NCBI GenBank assembly: GCA_050084515.1
Contig: CM114273.1
Location: 2,666,001-2,730,000 of the forward strand
Length of the DNA stretch: 64,000 nucleotides
Direction: 5' to 3'
From: Blasia pusilla
Lineage: Eukaryota > Marchantiophyta > Marchantiopsida > Blasiales
Shown: positions 47,534 through 57,960 of the stretch, piece after piece
How the letters are laid out: every line of letters starts with the position of its first letter
Numbering within the stretch: the stretch's first letter is position 1
Made by a program: the position numbers and the translations under genes
Notes under the pieces: generated by a model
What the model saw: only the letters and a program-made list of their open reading frames with translations
Database searches by the model: none
Told to the model about the DNA's origin: nothing

Positions 47534-49415
47534 CCACTGCCCGGGATGACTTTTTGGTGAGTGTGTAGATGTATCATGTGGTTTCACTGTTATGATTATT
47601 CTTTGATTTGGTGATTGGAATTTAATCTCTCAGACCTGTGTGTGGGGTGCCATTGCAGAGGTTGCTATATATTTTACGCCCTTGTCATAGTTTTTGATGT
47701 GTTTCCTTGGCGATTATGACGACATACCTTTGGACCACTCGCAAGTAAGGTGTCACTTTTCTCTTTGGTCTTACTTTCCCTGGTGTCAATTCTGAACAAA
47801 TTTGTTGTGTATATGATGGTTACTACTATCTGAACATGCCTCTGTAGCGTATGTGTGTGCAGGTGACTTTCTGCAGAAATTTTCTTGCATTTTGGCGGGA
47901 GTTCATATCATCATATTTTGCAGATGTTTAGGACTTAGTTCATGATCAGGGCGCTTCCTTAGAGTAAGTATAGGAGAGTACCTACCAGGAACGTAGGTCG
48001 TGAAGTATGTACTTTCTGCTTTGGACATCCCATGAAACGGGCAGATTTCTGTTCTTAATGTCTCCACTTATGGTTCTTATTTTTGGTGCAAGTGCAATGC
48101 AGGCCGTTTGGTGTATCACTTGTGGCCCACATTTTCCCTTATCATTTTGTGTGTTATGAAGGTCTATCCAAGAAGGTTAGGTTATCTTAGTTGGGCTATA
48201 GGTCATGGTCTGCTGAACTATTGTGGACGAAATGGTATGGACCGAAAGGATACCATTGTCAATAAAATTAAACATACAACTTGCAGTGGAATTCTTGATC
48301 TTTGTCCCTAAGATTGTACTCTTGAATGATACCTAAACAAATTCCTCCTTAGCTTATTCTAATGTGTCTTAGATGTTATGAATGTTCACATGTGCTTCCA
48401 CTTGTAATTGGTAGTAAACTTTGTAATCCACAATGGATCGATGTATGAACACCAGACTTGTCGATTCCAAAATTTCCAAGAAAGTAAAGCACTCATGTGT
48501 AATCAGCTCATAAACAGATAGAGTACATGACACCCTATTCAAAAATAAAATACAAGTGTTCAAAACACTCGGAGCAAATACAAGTTTAGTGGACATAATT
48601 GCAGTGCCACGAAAAATGTATGAACAGCGAAATGTAGGTGTTCATTCATGAAGATCTCAAAGGCTGTGTTTCAAAGTCATTCGCCTCATACATTGGACTT
48701 TCAATTCTAGCCTTCTTCTTGCGTATCCCCCACTGAAACAATCGTCAATCCACTGTGACAATTTGGGTTAGACACGATTTTAAATCAAGCCCGAATTAGG
48801 GGAAGGTCACCTCACACCGCTAAATGTTTACGAAGAGGCACAACCCTCAAGGGTAGGGTTCGTGGGCCTTTTGAGGTGTTTTTTTTTTAGTTACGACTAT
48901 AGAAATAGTCAGAACTATATTATAGAAGTTCCCTAAAACTAACACAAGCGCGTGGTAGTGCGGACTTCACGCCCCTAAACGCGAAGCTCACGGTGTTGCG
49001 GAACCTCGCGTGGTTCGGGTACAAACATACTATCCTAAGTAAATAGTACATGGTTACTACGGATTGAATCCATAGTAAACCGACTGGGATTACTAAGGTT
49101 TGGATACTTGAATATTAATTGAACGTTGTTAAATTGGGTTCGGATACAACTATTACTATACAAAACCGTGAAGATAGGGTTACTATGGTTCACAACTTAA
49201 CCTACACAATGGTTACTATGGTTTGGATGCTTGCGTACTATAACATGATTGCTCTGGGTACATGAAAATGGGACATGGTGAACATGAACATGAGAAGCGA
49301 ACACATTCCTCGTGCGTAAACATCCGGGCCTTATATAAAGAATATATATTTTTTATGATGAACATCAGATTTCTTGTGTTCCGTGGCTAATATGTGAAAT
49401 TTTGGAAATGCTTCA
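47534..49415. other. Region between the two convergent transposon genes
   Basis: No supported coding sequence. At about 49025-49260 the words GGTTACTACGGATTG, GGATTACTAAGGTTTGGAT and GGTTACTATGGTTTGGAT recur at irregular spacing. By position it should contain the 3' ends and polyadenylation sites of both genes. Confidence 0.5.
49025..49260. repeat. Degenerate GGTTACTATGGTTTGGAT repeats
   Basis: Four to five diverged copies of an ~18-base word are spaced 40-70 bases apart, close to the 3' end of the transposase gene. They are not arranged as a simple tandem. Confidence 0.5.
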
Positions 49416-52400
49416 TCAATCTTGAATCTGGGAATCCTGGACTACATACAAATTATCGGGTCTTCTTGAGTAATCATACATTTGACTTCTTTTTGCAACA
49501 TATCGCTCTTCATCCAACACACTATCAAGTACGACATCTATAGTGGTTCTCTTAGTAGTAGTGCTGATTTTGTAGTTCTTATGTGGCCTTGTATCTACCA
49601 GAGGCCATTCTGACTGTTGAGTATTCTCGTTAGTTGCCTCGCTTTCATATTGGCTCACGATAGCGTCCAAATCAAGATGATTACATGCATTTGCTTCCAA
49701 TTCCGCCTCCAGGTTCAGATATTTTGATCGTTTCGCTCTGGGAAAGGACTCCACTTGGTTCATTATTGCTTGGGGTTGATTCTTCCGTGTGGAACGTGTG
49801 GAATTTGAATTCCTTCTCTGATGCATCCGCTCAAACCAACCCATCCGCCGACGCAGCCGACGATCTTGAGAATTGCCTCCAACAAAGGGTTCAGAGAAGT
49901 GTTGTCCAATGTTAATTAAATTTTCTGGAAGTTCTGTGTTCGTCTCTATCCGCGCCTTCAGGTTCAGAAGTGAGTCCATATCCTTATGCAAAAGTACATA
50001 CAAATGTTCAAGAAGAACATTGCAGAATGGGACTCCAATGGTTGTGGCCGAGCATTTTTCCACCATCTCTCGAACATCTTTCTGAGTTGTTGCTTGTGAT
50101 AAAACTGTAGGAGTAGTAGCTTGCACCTCTTCTCGATAACCAACATCGTAAAACAACTCTGATTCCACTAGTGTGTCTCCATGTTGCTCTTGTGCATGCC
50201 TTTGCACCATGTTTTCCAACCCACCGTCTTTGCTACCAAAACGTGTGCCAAGGAAATACAACAACTCTACTTCAGAGTGCCCACTCAACAATAAGCACTT
50301 CACCTGATACGATTTAAAATGTCTCAGTAGGCTGCATGTAAAATCCTCGTACATCTAGTGCAGGAATAAGACATACTTTATACATAGGACTGTTTGATTT
50401 CAGGTGGGACTATAGCTTAATCACCAAATCCAGGGTGCAAGAAACACACCTGATGTTTGCACGTGAATCCTTCATTGGCACGAGAGCATGTACAAGCAAC
50501 ATATTTCTTGTCGTAGTCAACCACATCATGCCAATAGTCTAGCTTGGAGCAACTCTTCACCATTGCGCATTTCCTCCCATCTACCAATTGAAATGTGATA
50601 TGGCTCTCTGGGATATCATTTGCCCTTCTAATAGCCATAAGAATGAATTTCTAGATTTCCTTGTTCCTCACCATACCCTCTCGTTTAAAAAATCCCAAGT
50701 ACCAAAAGAAATCTTCTATTTCCCCGCATAAGATCTACACAAGCCATATGAGCTTCCTGCTGGGTTTTGTAGGCATGCTAGAAGTGAGATGCATCTTCAG
50801 AGTGTGGTGCCACCTTTCTATCGCGGCATTTGTATCTTGGTTGGATCTTGCATGATTACGATAGCCCTTTGCCCAAGTAAAAATCTTAGGATGCCAATAG
50901 TTTAAATAGTATTTCACAAAGTGACGTTCAGTTGCAGCCCACTTGCGCATGAAATGATACGAGACATCCATAGGATCTGGGACATAAAACCATTGCTTAA
51001 TTAATATGAAGCCTACTCCCACAACCGACATAGCTGAGAAGCAATGAAACAATACTATTATTGACTCGCATAGAACATACCTTCTTCACGTGAGTACATG
51101 ATATCACCCAAGTCTCTGTTCATGTCTGCTTTTATAATTGGATAGCGGACTCGTTGGTGCAATTTCTTTAACCAATTCTTCCTTACATGCCATAGACACA
51201 TGTCTATAGGAACATCGGGGAAGACTTCTCTGATTGCAAATTGTTCCTCTTTGGAGTCGTCAACTATGAAGCATGATGGTTTCCAACCGGGGCTACCAAC
51301 CGACACAAAATCTCTTGTCATATATGTATCTGCCCAATCCTTGATATGGGCCAATGCATCCATTAGATCCCAATGTTGATGCCTCTCTAAAATGGCCCAT
51401 ACTAGAGGTAATCCGTTTTGAAACTTGTCAAAACCCAGCAACGTGAATAGTTGATACTGTGAATATAAAAAAGAGTGTGTTCAGGATTCCGATTGTTCAT
51501 GTACATATCTATTAAAGTGAACACAACGTTCCAAATGTTACCATTTCTGCCAGATCGTGCAGCAACTGTCAAATGATACCACAGAACTTATGTAGCCTAT
51601 ATACTCCTCTAAGAGAATGACATTATGGTTCTAAGGCCCTGAAAATTACCTCATATGTGTTTGTGCCATGAGTGGCATCCATGGAGATGGCTCCACCGTT
51701 ACCAAGATGCAAAAGATTCTGAAGCATCCAAGGTGTAGAAATGACCAGGCTGAAAGGTTGGCCTAAACTTGAAATGGCCTCCTTGTAGTGTATGAAATTT
51801 TCAGGATGAGCTGCAACCCAATGTTGGATTGTAGTGGCATCATCGGTTCCATCATACCCCCCTTCGCGTCTTCGCATTGAATGCTTGATATTAAGGATAT
51901 CTTGTGGTTTTAACATAGCGTCCCTGCCCCAAGCTTGTTCCTGATTAGGATTATCGCGAATGTGTTCACGAATCCATCTCCTATGCTCCTTCATGATATT
52001 TAAGGGGCTCACGTTCACTCGCAATAACCGTTCAACAAAATCCCTACAATGAGAACTCAACTTTGGGGCAACAATTGCATTCGCAATGTCCCATGATCTG
52101 TCTAAGTCCCCATGGCATATCTGACCCGCTTTATTGACATGCTTGGAATGCATATGCCTCAACATAGAACACCCAGGGCGGTCCTTTGAGGTTACAACGG
52201 CAAAGTGAAATTGGCATCCACGTCCTTGAGATAGCCCAAGCCATGTACTTTGGCTTTCTGGCCTACTACCCTTACCTCCTTTGCAAGACGTTTGAATCAA
52301 AAACCTCACTTGGCAGAGAGGTCCACACGGTATTCCTATGATCCTGGGGTCCATATGAACACCAGTATCGAACTGTAACATGTATGTTCCCTGATTTGTC

Positions 52401-52657
52401 GGTATTCCTTTTCCTAAATGTGGTCTGGACATGTGGTCTTGAATGAAGTCTTCAACCCTATCTGAAGGAATCCATGCCTCTTTTCTATTGCCATACCAAA
52501 TCAAATGCTCGCTCAAAAAAGGACCAGGGAGAGGGTTTTGGATAACATCGCATTCAAATGCAGCTAAATATTTCTTGAATTTCACCATGGCTTTAAGTTG
52601 TTCAGGGATTGAAGTGCAGGCTTCAAGTGCATGCTCCAATTCAAGTGCAGACTTCAA
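49416..52657 (-). CDS. Mutator-like (MULE) transposase with SWIM zinc finger
   Basis: This cuts and joins the transposon ends through a DDE catalytic core. Minus-strand exons I can place are about 52657-51650, 51456-51081, 51033-50740 (3' edge unsure), 50638-50450 and 50303-49416. Motifs run in MULE order: GGAISMDATHGTNTYE (first catalytic Asp), FDKFQNGLPLVWAILE, CFIVDDSKEEQFAIREVFP with CLWHVRKNW (second Asp and C-x2-H), then NAAIERWHHTLK (catalytic Glu). The SWIM finger CTCSRANEGFTCKHQVKCLL is made whole only by the splice 50450/50303. The last exon is a 296-residue basic/acidic tail without a known domain. No early ATG in the first exon is firm; MVKFKKYLAAFE is a candidate. All catalytic motifs are present, so the gene may be functional. 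Confidence 0.82.
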
Positions 52658-53230
52658 GTGCAGGCTTCAAGTGTGAATTTTGTCCATTCGACCTGGGCAA
52701 GACCGGACAGTACATAAATGGAACACCAAAATTACAGTGCACATAATAATAGACATGTTTTCCTAGATGACAATCTAAGCTTTTATCTATCACCATGGCC
52801 GAATGTGGCACCAATAGCTACTTACGTGCAAATTGGCAAATGATACTCACGGACGCAAATAATCTCTTACATGAAAAAGTCACGGAGCGGACCCCATCTG
52901 CCTAATCCGGCTTGTAATCCGCGGTCTGCAGCTTGTAATAAATCAAGTTAGAACTAATCAAGCTCGTAATGAAATGCTAATCCACTCTTAATCAGCTAAT
53001 CACGGTCTCCACATACAAAGCGCTCTTCCTCGTTCCGTGTTTCTCCTCGTGCTCTTCTTCTGGCCACGTTCCGTCACGTAACCCGCTCGTAATCAAATGC
53101 TAATCCGCTCGTAATGAAATGCTAATCCCTCCGTGTTTGGTTTCTCCCGCTCTTTTCCGTTCGTTCCTAAGTGCTCGAATCCCCTAATTCCCGCCCTAAT
53201 ACCCGTCGGCAAATTTTTGTCATTTGAATC
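52658..53230. other. Promoter-side spacer between transposase and right TIR
   Basis: This should contain the transposase promoter and leader. GCTCGTAATGAAATGCTAAT or a one-base variant occurs near 52966, 53085 and 53108, a short direct repeat. AAGTGCAGGCTTC-like 12-13 base repeats at 52610-52675 overlap the start of the open frame. Confidence 0.45.
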
Positions 53231-53231
53231 G

Positions 53232-53286
53232 GACGCGAAATGGACGGCCCCCAACGGCCCCCAACGGGGGCCGTCCATTTCGCGTC
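53232..53286. repeat. Perfect 21-bp subterminal palindrome
   Basis: Arms 53232-53252 and 53266-53286 are exact reverse complements (core CGCGAAATGGACGGCCCCC) around a 13-base spacer. The arm sequence GGGGGCCGTCCATTTCGCG is also reused in the adjacent direct repeat, so arm and repeat share an origin. It marks the inner edge of the right subterminal zone. Confidence 0.95.
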
Positions 53287-53547
53287 GTCCGTCTCCGGAC
53301 GCTGTCCATCTCTTCAAGGCAATCGTTGCGACCTCCCTATCCTCCGTCCGATGGGGGCCGTCCATTTCGCGCCGTCCGTCTCGCGACGCTGTCCATCTCT
53401 TCAAGGCAATCGTTGCGACCTCCCTATCCTCCGTCGTGACCTCCAAATCCTGGGACACTCGAACCTAAAACGTGAGCCCGGTCCAACTCGAGGTAGGCGC
53501 TACCCTACGCGCCTTGAATGCGGTTCCGAGACAAACTATGGCCTTCG
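53274..53547 (-). repeat. Right terminal inverted repeat with an ~87-bp internal duplication
   Basis: The outer ~136 bases pair with the left TIR. Inward, a unit of about 87 bases containing GTCCATCTCTTCAAGGCAAT occurs twice (53274-53360 and 53361-53439). Only one related segment is seen at the left end, so the two ends differ in length. Confidence 0.85.
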
Positions 53548-55770
53548 GTTGATAATAGAGATGAGTCTTTGACACCGTTTTCGTGGTTGCGCCTTGAAGC
53601 ACTCTCCCTTGTGCCACCATATGGGCTCATATATACTCTCGAGTAGGATCCCTCACTACCACGTCGGCCATCACTACCCTTGGCCTCCCTTGTAACAAAA
53701 AGATCAACATGAATAAGGGAATCCCATATGGATAATTGACATTCTCTTCACGTGGAAGCCACTCTTGCGAGCAATACAAAACATAATATTTTGCACATTA
53801 TCATGAGTGGAAATTCTCTCATCCCCAAGTAGAAATAATTGGAAATGAGAAATATAAAAATTATTTTCCAAAATAATTTGTAATTTCACTTCAAACTAAA
53901 CTTGAAAGTCAAAATTTTAACTATTTTTGCCTATATATATATATTAAATGGAAAAATAAATTGAATATGAGGAGGAGACTTTTTAAACTTTTTATTCAAT
54001 TTTTAACTTAGGGTAGGATGAAATTAAAAAGAAATTCAAGAGTTGAAAGACTTCACACATGGCATTTATTGGGATCTTCTTAAGCATGAGCTAACGCCCA
54101 TAGTAATATGATATTTAACTAGTGGATGCCCCTCCATACATGGGTGGTGGATGATCCGCCATGCATGGATTAATGATGAATATCATTAGTTAGATGTGAT
54201 TAATGAATTAGTTGGGACAAATATCACAATAAGAAATTACATGGAGAGGATAGGTGTCAGGGAAGTATTTGTTGCTATCTATATTATTCTTGCTGCTAAA
54301 AATAATATAAATGTGATTAAGTTTTGATTAGAAGAGCATGGAGTTAAGTTAAAAGAGGGAATAGAAGGAAGACGCATTAGAGAAGGGGATTGTATGTCTT
54401 TAGGGTTTGGATCTTTAGTGTTATTGTGTATGTAGTACAGCCATTAGATGTAGGGAGTATGTCGCTCCACCACCATGCTCTTTAAAGTTTTTTTGAATTC
54501 CAATAAACATTGTACAAAATTTAAGCTTTAAGCGTGTCTTATATGTTAAGTAGAGCTCAACTAGAGTTTGCATTCTTTGTAAGGCTGGCCAACAAAAATC
54601 CGACCGACATTTTTTTCGTATTTGGGACTGCTTTTTCTTTAGACCCATTAAGGAGTTGCAATTGAATGAAAGAGGAGAAGAAAACAACTACTTTGCTAGA
54701 GCAGAAAAACCACTACTTTGCAAGTACCTGACGAGTTCAAAACCACTATTTGGACTTGCTATTTTATTATTTGGAAATTAATTTGCAACTCACTTGCGAT
54801 TCTTTTTTTTGCAAGTGATTTGTGACTACTCAGACTTGCAATCACTTTCAAATGATTCTTAAAGTTGTGAGTTGCTTACAAGCACCTTGCGAGTGTAAGA
54901 AAACTGATTTTTTGAGTTGGGTTGCAATTGCAATTTGCAAGTGCAATTCTCAGGTTAATCTCAGATTGTATTGCTTATCCAATACAATTTGTACTTCGAC
55001 TATTTTGCAACTAAGTTGCAACTATAAGAGAGGAGTTGTTGCCATCATAGTGGTGGATGAGGGATATCTCATAGAAATATGATGAGGAAAAAATTCCAAT
55101 TGTGGCTTGAGTGAATGGGGAATCTACTCTACCTAATTGGGATCCCTAGTATACATTACTTATCAGTGCATCAGCTTTGGGCAATAAATCAAGGCTATTG
55201 ACACGCGCATGTGTACTTCATTCTTGAGTTATGGATGGTTTGTTGTTGATAATGTGCCAAATTGAATTCAATTTAGGAAGGAGTGGGATTGGTAAGAAGG
55301 TGAAAAAGTTTGGAAGGATCTAAGAATACTATGCAAGAATAAATGCATGTAGAGTTAACCATTACAAGTGGTGCAAAATACAAACTTGAATGGTCAAAAC
55401 ACCGCAAAAAATAGAGCTTGTAGGAAGAAAAATTTGAAAATATTATGTATAGGCACATAGATTCTTTGAAGATAGTAATTTGGCGCAATAATTTCACATA
55501 TGTGGACCTTTGATACCAATATATCTTTGAGGCATTGAAGGTGTACGAGTGGGCGTTTGAGGAACTAAAGGCGCGAGGATCCTACACTCTAGCTTGTTGA
55601 AGTATTTGAGCACCTTAGAGAATTTTGTGAGGAATTTTCAAGATAACTTCCAAATCTTCCATCTCAATGCTATTCCTCCCATTGTGAGTTTAACTTGTAG
55701 TAACGTACTAACGGCCTCCCAAGATGGAACATCACCTCCTTATGGGTTCAACATATGTAGGAAGTCCCAA

Positions 55771-55774
<4 letters not shown>

Positions 55775-55843
<69 letters not shown>
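55775..55843. repeat. (TC)34 microsatellite
   Basis: An uninterrupted TC run of 69 bases. Confidence 0.95.
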
Positions 55844-55846
<3 letters not shown>

Positions 55847-56332
55847 GGTATATCCCACTATGAGAGAATCTGAACTGTAGCAACTAAATTACTACCAAAC
55901 CCTAAAAGGATGAGTGCTTCAAAGGCTCAATATGAGAAAGATGACTAGTGAAAACCATATTCCTCAATTTATACCATTAGGAAGAGTCAAAATTAACCCA
56001 ATAATGATAAACTATGCATATATGTTACTAGGTGATTGTTGACTCGATCAATGGGTCGGGTCACCTTGCCCAAAATAGCAAAAAAGAGGGATAAGCCTTC
56101 GGCATCACCGTCATGCTTGTAGAGAAACCCATCAACTACTCTTGCTCATCAATAGTAGGCTCCTTCATTACTCATGCTTGGTCCCTAACAAAAGGTATGG
56201 GATACCAAAAAACTCACTAATGTGGAGAATGCCACCTCCGACTCCCCCACTCTACTAGCTAGAGCTAATGATGGTCTGTTATCACAAGTTACAACCTCAA
56301 GTCATTGCTTTGGACCCAAAATAGTATCAACG

Positions 56333-56399
56333 ATCAAGCGCAGTACCCTCTAAATTCCATCATCAGCTTGCATGGAATTTAGAGGGTATTGCGTTTGAT
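56333..56399. ncRNA. 28-bp inverted repeat able to fold as an unbroken RNA hairpin
   Basis: Left arm 56333-56360 and right arm 56372-56399 pair over 28 positions with an 11-base loop. The only two non-identical positions (G in the left arm opposite T in the right) become G-U pairs if the plus strand is transcribed. Core arm sequence is TACCCTCTAAATTCCAT. It may be a small-RNA precursor or simply a young foldback element; no transcription evidence is available from sequence. Confidence 0.45.
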
Positions 56400-57960
56400 A
56401 GTAGAAGGTTCATACACCATAGTCATGTTCATACACCATAGTCATGGTTGAAGTGCTTGCAATCCAGCACTCACTCCTACATTTTGGGTATTTTGTGAGT
56501 CCCTAGAGATGCATTACACTCATAGGAGACTTCCAACATAATGTCATGCAACTTAGAAAATACTCCCCAAAAGCAAGGTAATACCAAGTATCATGGTCAA
56601 GTTTTCTTACACTTGCAACATAGTCAAGAATAACTTGCAAGGTACTCATAAGATTGCAAGTATTAAAATTATTGGACTCACAAAACTGCGAACCTAGACT
56701 TTATGAAGTACTTGCAACCTTTTTCCTTTTTAGAAAATAAATTGGAATCATCCATTCCAACGATTCATTCATAGATATAGATGAAACAAGAAATCTTCTT
56801 CTTTCCCCAAAAATATAGATATACACTCAATATTTTCTAGTTTACAAACTAGAGAGTTCATCGAGTTATCAGCTCGTCCTTTGTCGTTAGTGTGCACCAT
56901 CTTCTAGGCAGACCTACACCTACCATCTTATCGAGTAATATCGACTCCTTGAATTTCTATATTGGTTACATATGATCGCGATAGTAGAGGTAGGTGCCAT
57001 ATCCCTATGACTATACTCTAGATTCTCTTCATGAAAATTTATTCTAGAAATGTTTCTTCCCGTTTCCAATTCCCAAATTTTATGTCCATTTTCTGTGGTT
57101 GGATTTTTAATATCGAGTTTCTTAAACTTTTGGTGTCTTTTTTTGGACTCCAAATCTACCAATATTTTTTTCATGGCCGAAATTCTCCCATGAAAATATT
57201 CTTTTCATTTCCATTTTTATCATTGATATTTTCCTGCCTATTTCCCAATATTAGCTTTTCCATGCATCACATAACACAATTCAAACAAAGATCTATGAAG
57301 AAATTCTTTCATGACTTCTTCCCAACTGTAAGAAGTGCAGTCCAAAGCTATGCACTCTAGTGCAAACGAATTTAGTTCCCTAACCCTCCAACCCCTAAAT
57401 GGAAACACCCCCTCTATATCAATGCAACCGATAAGGTGCCCCTAGCATGAACCAATGCATGCTCCACTTTAATAACTCCCTTTTTGATACCCATAGCCAA
57501 CTTTTTAAATCTAGTTTTAGAATGTATTTTGAGGACACACATGTTAGAGCCATGTGAAACATATGAAAACTCAACCCTCCTATTAGTTATATAGGTAGAT
57601 AGTTTATTTAACTCCATTGTGGAGAGAATTTTATTGTATCACCCATGCAAGTCTAATGAAACGCCCTCTCTAAACGACATGAAATACGTGAGGCCAAGCA
57701 CATCCCCAATAAACCTCCCGTCCCAAAAACATGGCACGAGTGGGGCCAAAGCTCCCACTTTTCCTTTGACTTTTCCTTTGGCCCTTGCGATTCTCCCATT
57801 AACAATCACTGCTATCCTTCTTCCACTCTTTCATATTCCTCACGTGAACTTGCGTAATGCCTTCCTAAACAGACAACAGAAAAACGTAGAGCAAAGATTA
57901 AAAATAAATAAATGTCGAAGGTGTTAAGGGGTTACTTTTACCCGATTATAGGGTCTTTTT

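Larger units (their letters stand above)
41105..53547. mobile_element. 12.4-kb Mutator-like TIR transposon with two convergent genes
   Basis: The left end CGAAGCCCATAGTTTGTCCC and the reverse complement of the right end CGAAGGCCATAGTTTGTCTC begin long terminal inverted repeats, two differences in the first 60 bases. They are flanked by GTTGACAA (41097-41104) and GTTGATAA (53548-53555), a 7/8 target duplication. The flanks join into continuous LINE B sequence, which independently fixes both borders. Inside lie a MULE/SWIM transposase gene (49.4-52.7 kb, minus), a zinc-finger gene (about 44.3/45.5-47.5 kb, plus), local tandem repeats and non-coding DNA. Long TIRs, the target-site size and the transposase class together point to a Mutator-like element. 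Confidence 0.88.
40400..53827 (-). mobile_element. LINE B: 5'-truncated copy of the LINE A family, split by two insertions
   Basis: On the minus strand the LINE begins at about 53827 (LGDERISTHDNVQNIMFCIARKSGFHVKR, matching LINE A GDERKATHDAVRDVMFCIAWESGFHVQR). It runs to 53548, jumps to 41104 (LHKGHQFVPLAIEMYG) and runs to 41018. It then jumps to 40705 (CATCACCTCTAATCC, matching LINE A CATCATCTCCAGTCG) and continues to about 40400. The jumps are a 12.4-kb TIR element and a 312-bp MITE. Only about 670 bases of LINE sequence remain, with many substitutions and no coding capacity. Confidence 0.85.
53828..57960. other. AT-rich intergenic DNA, no recognised gene
   Basis: Frames are short and AT-driven. 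ACTTGCAA/TTGCAAGT words are frequent on both strands at 54.7-55.0 and 56.5-56.7 kb. GTTCATACACCATAGTCATG is duplicated in tandem near 56407-56447. The CT microsatellite and a strong hairpin are listed separately. Confidence 0.5.

Noticed and set aside
49416-52657. Host FAR1/FHY3-type regulator instead of a transposase
   Set aside because: The gene has a MULE core with SWIM as those do, but it sits between matching TIRs with a target duplication and lacks a recognisable FAR1 N-terminal domain, so a transposase is the simpler call.
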